This document shows positions 56,620-64,000 of a stretch of 64,000 bases of DNA, one piece after another; the first letter of the stretch is position 1, and each line of letters begins with the position of its first letter. The position numbers and the translations under genes are program-made. The notes beneath the pieces are model-generated. The model was not told the DNA's origin, did not search any database, and saw nothing but the letters and a program-made list of their open reading frames with translations. Source of the DNA: Prostheceraeus crozeri (Eukaryota > Platyhelminthes > Polycladida > Euryleptidae); NCBI GenBank assembly GCA_907163375.1, contig CAJQUW010007510.1, forward strand, positions 124,001-188,000, read 5' to 3'.

Positions 56620-57954
56620 GCATTCCCACAGAATCCCTGATGCCCACAGGATGTAAAACCTAATTTATATGCCCTTTTTGTTGCATCTGATGACTAATAT
56701 CTCCATCTCAGTGAAACTTCTGCACAGCACTCTACGATCAGACAACCGTATTTTACTCCAGGTTCCACTTCATACATAGCTAGACGGTGTTTGGGATGCA
56801 AATTTCACCCCAGTTGATTTCAATGATGCAATGATTAATGTTTTGTAATGAATAGTCTAACATTGTATCACAAGCAAATTATGAAGCTCAAAATTGAATC
56901 CACTGAGACAAGATGGTGCTATTATAGATCATTATGGTGGAATTTGAGTCTACTGTGGTAGAAAAAAACTGCTATATTTGGGTGCTTTTTACGAATGAAT
57001 TCAGATAACTTTATAATGTTCACGACGGGAATCTAAAATAATTTCATGAGCTGCCGGTTTTCAATATATTGTTTTTTTTTTGGTAGTAGTTCATCAACTT
57101 TATTTCTTATACTCAATACCTGACTTATCATAATATGATTGATTCATCCGAAGAATTCAATCCACTTGAAAAGCTGTATATAGGCCTAAGTTTACAGCTT
57201 TTTTTATTTTTTCATGCAGCTGGACCATGCACATTAACTGATAGAAGAGTAGCCTACTGAGCATGTGTTCGACAGAGAAATTTGCTTCAAAAAGAGAATT
57301 TATGAAGTTGCTTCCGCATGCGTCGCTTGCTGACGAAATCTGCAATCCATGTTGGCACTTTTCTTGAGTAGGCCTATTGAATTGCTATGCTGGCAACAAA
57401 TGTTAATGTTTCATATTTTATGAAATTATCAAGCCCGATATTTGGCACTGACTGTTTTACATCAAGTCGACAACCTTGAGCACTGCACAGTGGGCGTGCA
57501 ATGCACAATTCATGTGCAATCATACAATTCTCTTTGAAACTGATATGCCTTCAGTTTTCGAAGCGATGTCACAAAATCGTGGCTTTACATGTTACGGCTG
57601 AAAGTGTCACATTCTCGTTGCACGGTGAAGCACAATCAATCGAAGCGAGGGCGCGTCTTTGTTCTCTCACCTCACCATGTCCACTATTCATATTTGTTCA
57701 TTAATTGAATAGAATGCAGCAGTCATGAGAATATTGTCGAAAGAAGTTTGAAAAAAGATCATAAGCATAAAGCTTTCGTACTCATTACATCCCAAAGATT
57801 CTAAAGATACTAAACACCTCTATGCCAAATGCAAACTTTTTTGATGAATAGATGAGATATCAATAGCACCGCTTCCAGGCGACCTCGCATAATCGATCTA
57901 ATAATTCACGTCATAATGCGCGCTGAAAGCTTTACTTGCTCTTGACACGACCAT
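56620..57954. other. No gene recognised
   Basis: Short open frames only. A poly-T run lies near 57070. Confidence 0.4.
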
Positions 57955-58090
57955 GGACGGTGTGCTTCGCTGGACTTGGTGATCTTCATGCTGTGTTTGC
58001 AGTTAGAAGACTGGGTTCGATTCCCAGCCGGCAAGCTATTTTTCATGGTGGTGCCAAGAGCAAGGCGCATTGAAATATCATTTCGACCTC
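57955..58090 (+). mobile_element. tRNA-derived SINE copy with good T-arm
   Basis: A perfect T-arm CTGGGTTCGATTCCCAG (58011-58027) lies about 32 nt after an A-box-like TGGACTTGGTG (57971). The anticodon arm does not fold well, so it is not a functional tRNA. It shares its downstream sequence with the copy at 54020-54165. Confidence 0.5.
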
Positions 58091-58514
58091 GTGAAAGCCG
58101 GATGCATTGAATTATTAGATGAGATGTCTTCAGTCACGATTTTGTGATAATTTTGCTATGTCACTGTTTCTCACCTAGTCCACCGATTTCGATGACCAAT
58201 ATATCATCAGAAGGCTCAGAAAATGCTCGCTCGTCTCGTGTTTGATTCATTATCATACTCACATGTTTCTTATTGAAACTTTAAGATTTGTAGGTTGAGC
58301 GATTTTCATATATGGACTGTCCTGGGAGCGCAATGTAGAATACAATTTTATCATATCTCACTTTAAAGGTGAGACTGCAAGCTCTCAAATGATATATGGA
58401 GCGGGCTGGTGCGACATGACTGGAAGCCATGAGAATCGATTGGAATTCCGCATAATCAAGGTGTGGTCCGCTTTTATGATCAGTTCTAGTAGAAGTCTAC
58501 TGAAAGAGACAATG
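58091..58514. other. No gene recognised
   Basis: No supported feature. Confidence 0.4.
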
Positions 58515-59097
58515 TCAGCATCGAACTGCAGTCGTGGTGATACAAGGATAGTTTGCGGTGAGAAAAGTGTTTGGTTTCGTACTGGGGACCGCTAACGGTG
58601 ACGGCCTTTTCGGAGGAGCATCGTTGCTCTTTGGACGTGTCGATGAAGCGGTAGATATACTCACCTCGGGTGACATTCTTCCTCCAAACCTTCGGCACCC
58701 GGTGGGCGGATTTGGCGAAAGCATCCACCATGAACAGTCTAACATGCTGGTTTGGGAATCGCAGAGGCATTGCCATCGTTGAACATAGATTTCGTTGAAG
58801 GGCCTGCGTGTAGAAGGAAGGTGCTTCAATCTCAAGCCGTTTCCCTTTTTTGAGATGCATCACAGTAGAAGATTGGAAGCGGAAGAAGTCTGCGTCATTG
58901 ATGATGAGATGCTGATGCAGGCAGCATCGACGGTCTTCTTCACTGCTCGTGCATTTTGCTTCTTGTATTAATATGGTCATGTAATTCAATTGATGAATTA
59001 TACTGTCTGAAGGAAGTACAGTAGTTATTTGAAAGTGAAATAAGAATCCAGATGTTGCAATTGAATTGAACATTTGCGAAATGCACTGCATCGACAC
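58486..59097 (-). other. Unrecognised 203-codon open frame
   Basis: The minus strand is open for 203 codons (APSFYTQALQRNLCSTMAMP, QHVRLFMVDAFAKSAHRVPK, CSSEKAVTVSGPQYETKHFS). Two other frames are also open here (58515-58835 minus, 58558-58782 plus), so this may reflect locally higher GC rather than coding. No domain, signal peptide or splice context was recognised. It could be an exon of an unknown host gene or a mobile-element fragment. Confidence 0.3.
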
Positions 59098-59689
59098 AAG
59101 TGTAGACTTGTCTCTATTTATGAATTTTAAACATTCCTAGCGAAGTGGAAAGTAACAACTGGAGATGAATTACTTGATTTGACACTTATCAGCTTGAGAG
59201 AAATCAATAAATTGCAACGGACGACAAACGTTCACAGAATGCATACATGCAATTGTGCTCCATCGAAGAATACAGCTGCAAAATTGCCACCAGCCGCAAA
59301 ATTACTGACCAAGTTATTCGAACTCATTGGTCGAGAAGAACGTCTTGTGTCGGGCCATATCCAAAACTCTTTCTTGATGTGTGTCTCAGGAGAGGTCCGA
59401 AACTTTTTCTAAGATAATTTAAGGATGTGAGACCATGGTGCCACAGGGGCCCACTGGACAATGTCGGGTAGATCTGAATTTGATGCCATCGGATAGAGAG
59501 AGAGAGATCGTCGCCGACTTTCGACATATGGCCTTGCTTCCACATTTGTCAAAAGTTCAAGGTTTTGAACGCATAGTCTGTCGAAATGTCATCGATAAAG
59601 CATCAGATGCTGATTAACCGCTGCAGCCTGTGTATATACGAGTATATATCACGCCCTGGATCAATGGTAGTAGTAAGTAAATCTACACC
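59098..59689. other. No gene recognised
   Basis: Open frames near 59179-59617 show no domain. Confidence 0.35.
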
Positions 59690-60440
59690 ACTGGATAGCG
59701 CAAGATGGCCGCCGTCGAAAAATGGTCGCTGACGTCCCCCCCTCCCTTCGATAAAACGACAGAGTGTCGTGGTGGACTTGGGCGACCGCCAGGTTTTGAC
59801 TTGGTGCTAATTTTCGTGAACATGAATTTTGGGGTGAAAATGGGATGTTTCGAGTGGAATCAGTGCTCGGAGGACTTTGCAAATGTGATTTTTGGACTCA
59901 GCGTCAAATTCTGCATCAGTGGTGTGATTTCCAGCTCAATCGGCGAGAAAAAATTTTCAACATTTTTCGGAGAAACGACAGAGTTAACGGCAAATGTGGG
60001 TTGGTTTTGGGCTGTAGCGCCAAAACGAAGCATCGGATGGGAAAACGGAGGCCAGATTCGGATTCAGCGTGAAATTCTGCATCTGTATGGTGAATTTGAA
60101 AGCAATCGGAGAAAAAAAATTTTCGCTGACGTCCCCCCCCCCCCCGGCACCGATCTTCCAATTTTGGTTCTAGTGATCGTAGAAAGTCGTGCAATGGCTC
60201 GTTTGAAAGCTAAGAGTGAGACAAATTCAGTGAAAGAAACGGCTTGTTCATATCTGTCTTCGTTTAGATGTGAGACGCCATTCAAGATTTTGGGAGATTG
60301 GCGAAAAACGACAGTTAGAATTTTGGACGTTTGGGCTGTAGCGCCAAAACGAAGCATCGGATGGGAAAACGGAGGACAGATTTGGATTCAGCGTCAAATT
60401 CTACATTGAAATGGTGTATTTCCAGCTCAATCGGACCTCC
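59690..60440 (+). repeat. Tandem repeat of about 326 bp, diverged
   Basis: GGGCTGTAGCGCCAAAACGA recurs at 60009 and 60335, GATTCAGCGTCAAATTCT-type sequence at about 59896, 60060 and 60385, and TTCCAGCTCAATCGG at about 59929 and 60419. GCTGACGTCCCCCCC occurs at about 59728 and 60126, the second with a run of 13 C. A 234-codon frame over the repeat has no domain. It lies just upstream of the third Penelope-like element and could be a satellite or that element's 5' region. Confidence 0.65.
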
Positions 60441-60661
60441 AGAATCGGTGATAGAAGCGTTTTAAGTTTTTGGATGATGGATCTTACGTCATCAGCTGAT
60501 CGCCAAAAAACTATATAAGCTGGGAACCGACAGAGACTTGACATTAAGACGAGAGATTGTCAAAGGTAGGTCGTCTGTCTGAGCTCCGATGATAGCATCG
60601 GACATTCCAAATTCCGGGTTTCTGTAAGAAACCGACTTAGAAAAAAAAACTTTCTTCTCTT
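60441..60661. other. Region upstream of Penelope element C
   Basis: Contains the perfect hairpin CCGATG-ATAG-CATCGG near 60586-60601 and an A run directly before the open frame. No coding sequence was recognised. Confidence 0.4.
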
Positions 60662-61990
60662 ATGACACCTTACCTTGGGAAATTTTCACCTTCTCATCTG
60701 AAACATAGCGGTGACCTTATTTCTAGGCTCAAGTCGGTTTCGCTGTGTTCTTCCGATAAGGTCATCTCCTTTGATGCTGTTTCCCTTTTCACCAACGTAC
60801 CCCTAGAACTCACTTTAGATTTCTTGGCTCGACGATTTCCTTCTATTAATCATGACCTTCCCATCTCTATTCCGTGTCTGATTGATTTGATAAAACTTTC
60901 AGCCTCTAGTAGCTTCTTTTCTTGTGGTGAACGTTTCTATGAACAAATCTTTGGCTTTTCTATGGGTAATCCCCTCTCTCCTGTTTTAGCCAATTTCTTT
61001 TTAGAACATATTGAGTCTGAACTCCTGCCTTCCTTTAATGGTCCTACCCCCTCATTTTTTGTCCGCTATGTAGATGATATTCTTGCCATCGTTCCTGCCA
61101 ACTTCAACTTAGATTCTTTTATGTCATTTTTAAATTCTTTGTACCCGTCTCTCTCGTTTACTCATGAATGGGAGAGCAACTCCTGTATTCCCTTCCTTGA
61201 TGTTTTTATCATGCGTAAACCTGACCATTTACTGTTTAAGGTTTTTTTCCGCAAACCCACTCATTCTGAGTCCTATCTCCACTTTTTTTCGCATCACCCG
61301 CTTTCCGTAAAAGTCAGTGTTGCTCAAGGCTTATTTTTGCGTGCTATTAGAATTTGCAGTCCTCAATTCCTCCATAGTGAATGTGATCATATTTTCAAAA
61401 CTCTGTCCAAGTTAGCCTACCTGCCTTTTGTTTTACGTAAAGCTCAGCACAGAGCGAAACGTTCATATTTTAGGACTCAGTCTACCAATGTCGATGTCGA
61501 GAAACCCACTTTCACTTTTAGTGTTCCTTTTGTCCCATCCTTTAATTCTAATGTTCATTCCAAACTACGTAGGTCTCTGAATTGTAATTTTTCTTTTTCG
61601 CATCCGAATAAAATTAAATCTTTCATTGTATCTAACGCCCCTCGTCGTAGTACTTCTGCGGGTGTATACCGCGTTGATTGTACTGATTGCGAAAAATTTT
61701 ATATTGGCGAAACAGGTCGTTGTCTAAACAATAGGATTTATGAACACAAGTGTGACATTAGAAATAGGAACCTAAATAATGCTATGTTTGCTCATTCCCT
61801 AGATAATAACCACTCTTTCAATTTTGATGATTGTAAAATGATTTATAAGTGTGCTGACCTCCATACGAGAAAAGTAATTGAATCATCTATGATCAAATCC
61901 CATTGTAACAGTGTTGTCAATTCAAACCAAGGCATGACTAATGTCAACAATCATGTTGCCAATTTAGTGTTGAAAGGCATCAAGTGTTAA
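60662..61990 (+). CDS. Penelope-like RT/GIY-YIG protein, element C
   Basis: A 442-codon frame: ISFDAVSLFTNVPLELTLDF (RT motif A), FGFSMGNPLSPVLANFFLEH (motif B), FVRYVDDILAIV (motif C), CIPFLDVFIMRK, and at the C-terminus AGVYRVDCTDCEKFYIGETG...NRIYEHKCDIRN, a GIY-YIG endonuclease with its CxxC linker. It begins abruptly inside the RT (SPYLG-type region), so the element is 5'-truncated. It is a separate lineage from elements A and B, being closer to the FSMG/YVDD group (Neptune-like); that assignment is tentative. Confidence 0.88.
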   Translation: MTPYLGKFSPSHLKHSGDLISRLKSVSLCSSDKVISFDAVSLFTNVPLELTLDFLARRFPSINHDLPISIPCLIDLIKLSASSSFFSCGERFYEQIFGFSMGNPLSPVLANFFLEHIESELLPSFNGPTPSFFVRYVDDILAIVPANFNLDSFMSFLNSLYPSLSFTHEWESNSCIPFLDVFIMRKPDHLLFKVFFRKPTHSESYLHFFSHHPLSVKVSVAQGLFLRAIRICSPQFLHSECDHIFKTLSKLAYLPFVLRKAQHRAKRSYFRTQSTNVDVEKPTFTFSVPFVPSFNSNVHSKLRRSLNCNFSFSHPNKIKSFIVSNAPRRSTSAGVYRVDCTDCEKFYIGETGRCLNNRIYEHKCDIRNRNLNNAMFAHSLDNNHSFNFDDCKMIYKCADLHTRKVIESSMIKSHCNSVVNSNQGMTNVNNHVANLVLKGIKC

Positions 61991-62122
61991 CTTTCTTGTT
62001 GATGTAATCTGTTCCCCCCTCCTCTCGGTTTCTTCTCTGTCTCCGTGTCTGTTCTTGCGAAATTTGTGTATCATGTAATCCCCTCTTCTGATCTATTTTC
62101 ATTCCCATGAATATGTTGGCCG

Positions 62123-62148
62123 TATTCTGACGAAAGCTCGGGAGAATA
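62123..62148 (+). other. Short hairpin in the 3' UTR of Penelope element C
   Basis: TATTCT and AGAATA pair around GACGAAAGCTCGGG. The position and the CTGACGA word suggest a relic of the ribozyme region of Penelope-like elements, but the second core box GAAA is not in place. Confidence 0.35.
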
Positions 62149-62199
62149 TATTTTAACTTCAAACTTTTGTGGCTGTTTTTTTTACTAGACTTAGAAAAT

Positions 62200-62795
62200 T
62201 TCATTGCTGATATCAGCTAAGCCGTCAGACTTAGAGGTTAGCCAGGAGATGGCCTTCGTCTCCAGGCCATAAAAGACTCCAAAACTTTAAAGGCTTGTAA
62301 CTTTGCTTCTACAAGTCCGTTTGACTTGATTCAAAAAGGTTCGGTCGCTATTGACTTGTCCTAAGTGATAAACTACTTATAAAATTTCATAAGTAGTGCT
62401 AAAAAGTTGAAAAATTTAAATTCACTAGTTTTGGAGGTTTTCTGGGGTTTTCGACCCTGCTGAATTCAACTAAGACATTTATAAAGTTGTGGGAGGCGAG
62501 CTTCGGCTTGGAATTTGCAACCTTTGTAAACAATCCACTGGTTTTCATGTCAAAATCAGGGTCCGGATACCAACACAGTGATATGACGCACGCTCTGTCC
62601 GCGGGAGGTTGGATTTGTGGGCCGAGGCCTTGGAGTTGGGATAAGATCCCCTCTGAGTAATGCCTGTAACGGATTCAAAGTTTCGACACTTTCCACCAAT
62701 CTCACAATTTAGCTGTATGATTATAAAAATGACTGCCAATGTCGCTTGTCAGTAATTCTATTTCATCCTTCCTTTACAGATACATAAGTTACAAA
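62200..62795. other. 5' region of the orphan ORF
   Basis: Mixed-GC sequence without clear coding capacity. A plausible acceptor CCTTCCTTTACAG lies 16 nt before the ATG at 62796, suggesting an upstream exon that I could not place. Confidence 0.4.
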
Positions 62796-63395
62796 ATGGG
62801 AGGCAACTCAAAATTTTTATTCAAAAAGTGCTCTTGTGGAGAGATTAAGAGAGGCGGCGAATCTAAACGCCACATTAACAAATACAAAAATACTCCTCAC
62901 TTTTACGAGGAAAGAGCCGTTATTTCCGGCTGCACACATTGCCTGAAATTTTTTGAAGGCGAGGACCATGAGGCATTTTACATCGCCCACGCCGAATGTC
63001 CGATCAAGAAGGCTAGTAATTATACAACATCAGACATCGGCAAATTGATCGCACCCTACTTCAACGAAGCAACAGTCGATTTAGACGCAGCACTACAAGA
63101 GGCTATTGCAACCATTTTGGAACCTGCTGCTTTGGTCACTACCTCATCGACAGCAGAAGAGAAGGGTCCACTAAGTGATTTGGACAGCTCAGATGACTCC
63201 GATTCTGAGGAGGTCGTCATCAATAAAAACGCGGAAGAGATAGGAAAACCGGCAAATCAGTCTTCCCCGATAAAGAAAGTGATCGCACCTTCCCCAGTAA
63301 AGAAGGGGATTAAGCAGCAGACGAAAGTAATGGGCAAAAGACCGTCTCCAGGACACCATAAAATTCAAAAAATAGTATCTTTAAAAACGACATAA
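62796..63395 (+). CDS. Orphan ORF with two zinc-finger-like motifs and acidic/basic tail
   Basis: From ATG 62796 (context ACAAAATGGG), 199 residues. Residues 12-35 give C-x-C-x11-H-x8-H (CSCGEIKRGGESKRH...H) and residues 46-68 give C-x2-C-x15-H-x2-C (CTHCLKFFEGEDH...HAEC). A predicted helical stretch follows, then an acidic tract (SDLDSSDDSDSEE) and a Lys/Pro-rich tail (SPIKKVIAPSPVKKGIKQQ) that looks like a nuclear signal. An upstream in-frame ATG at 62739 would add 19 residues but lies before a likely splice acceptor. I do not recognise the family. It could be the first ORF of an unknown transposon or a lineage-specific host gene. The last codons fall inside the downstream tandem repeats. 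Confidence 0.5.
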   Translation: MGGNSKFLFKKCSCGEIKRGGESKRHINKYKNTPHFYEERAVISGCTHCLKFFEGEDHEAFYIAHAECPIKKASNYTTSDIGKLIAPYFNEATVDLDAALQEAIATILEPAALVTTSSTAEEKGPLSDLDSSDDSDSEEVVINKNAEEIGKPANQSSPIKKVIAPSPVKKGIKQQTKVMGKRPSPGHHKIQKIVSLKTT

Positions 63396-63850
63396 ATTCA
63401 TGAATTTAGACCCTTTTTCAGGTTATTAAGACCTAAATACATGAATTTAGTCCATTCAAAAAGTACCATTTTTTCAAAAAATGGCATTTTTAAAAACGAC
63501 ATAAATTCATGAATTTGAACCCTTTTTCAGGTTATGAAGACCTAAATTCATAAATTTGGGCGTTTTTAAAAATACCCAATTTTCAAATTTTTCAAAATCT
63601 CAAATTTGAGAATTACAATTTTCACCCCCAAAATCATGACCGTTCCAGGACACCGAAAATCATAAAAGTTGAGAATCTCAAAATTTGTGAATTACAATTT
63701 TTACCTTGTAAATCATGACCGTTCCAGGACACCGAAAATCATAAAAGTTGAGAATTTCAAATTTGTGATTATGACATTTTTCATTGCTTAAATCATGACC
63801 GTTCCAGGACACCGAAAATCATAAAAGTTGAGAATTTCAAATTCATGAAT
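63386..63850 (+). repeat. Composite tandem repeats overlapping the orphan ORF's end
   Basis: Unit A (TTAAAAACGACATAAATTCA...CAGGTTATKAAGACCTAAAT) occurs at about 63386 and 63490, period about 104 bp. Unit B (AATCATGACCGTTCCAGGAC...AAAATCATAAAAGTTGAGAA) occurs at about 63632, 63710 and 63791, period about 79 bp. CCGTCTCCAGGACACCATAA inside the ORF is a diverged unit B. The array is followed by AT-rich sequence to the window end. Confidence 0.85.
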
Positions 63851-64000
63851 TTTATCCATCTTTTAGGTTTTTAAAATATAACATGTGACTAACAATATTT
63901 CTTTAAAAATGGAAGAAACAAAAGTGGAAGGAAATTCAGAAATGGAAGGAACCTCAAGAATATATCCTTCGTTATAATATGAACGTAGTTCTACTTTAAT

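Noticed and set aside
57971-58027. Functional tRNA gene
   Set aside because: The T-arm and boxes are good but the anticodon and acceptor stems do not pair, and a second copy exists at 54020 with the same flank, so it is SINE-like.
59705-60409. 234-codon frame starting MAAVEKWS
   Set aside because: It runs across a diverged tandem repeat and has no domain; its internal repeats mirror the DNA repeat.

Overview
The window is nuclear DNA from an animal, most likely an aquatic invertebrate. The evidence is AT-rich sequence, GT-AG introns, a secreted protein with two ShK-type domains, an Ig-domain exon, and a dense mix of animal transposons: Crypton, mariner, Tc1, pogo, P/THAP9-like, piggyBac, hAT, CR1/L2-like LINEs, Penelope-like elements and tRNA-derived SINEs. 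I cannot name the species. There is no sign of bacterial operons.

Layout. 1-4 kb: a Crypton tyrosine recombinase whose 3' half reads through four exons, and two short foldback hairpins. 4.2-11.7 kb: an old CCCGGGAT-rich element hosting a mariner (4325-6153) and a CR1/L2-like LINE (about 7190-11373). 11.7-15.1 kb: small non-autonomous elements, including a hAT-type one with a perfect 8-bp target duplication. 15.8-18.8 kb: a LINE tail and a decayed P-element transposase. 19.1-25.3 kb: two pogo-like elements with matching end design. 25.6-30.9 kb: two Penelope-like elements with about 925-bp inverted arms and three hammerhead-like ribozymes. 31.0-32.4 kb: a young mariner inside a TA microsatellite. 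32.7-33.0 kb: the ShK-like host gene. 34.7-35.9 kb: a second, decayed Crypton. 36-40 kb: inverted repeats and a SINE. 40.8-41.2 kb: an Ig-domain host exon. 41.8-51 kb: Tc1, piggyBac and LINE fossils and a minisatellite. 54.3-56.6 kb: a hAT element with an 8-bp target duplication and an array of hairpin repeats. 59.7-62.2 kb: a tandem repeat, then a third Penelope-like element. 62.8-63.9 kb: an unrecognised zinc-finger-like ORF whose 3' end runs into tandem repeats.

Only three stretches look like possible host genes (ShK-like, Ig exon, and perhaps the orphan ORF). Almost everything else recognisable is mobile DNA, much of it nested. The points most worth a second look are the ribozyme-bearing Penelope cluster, the spliced Crypton, the orphan ORF with its repeats, the class of GC-tipped foldbacks, and the over-represented octamer TAGGCCTA.
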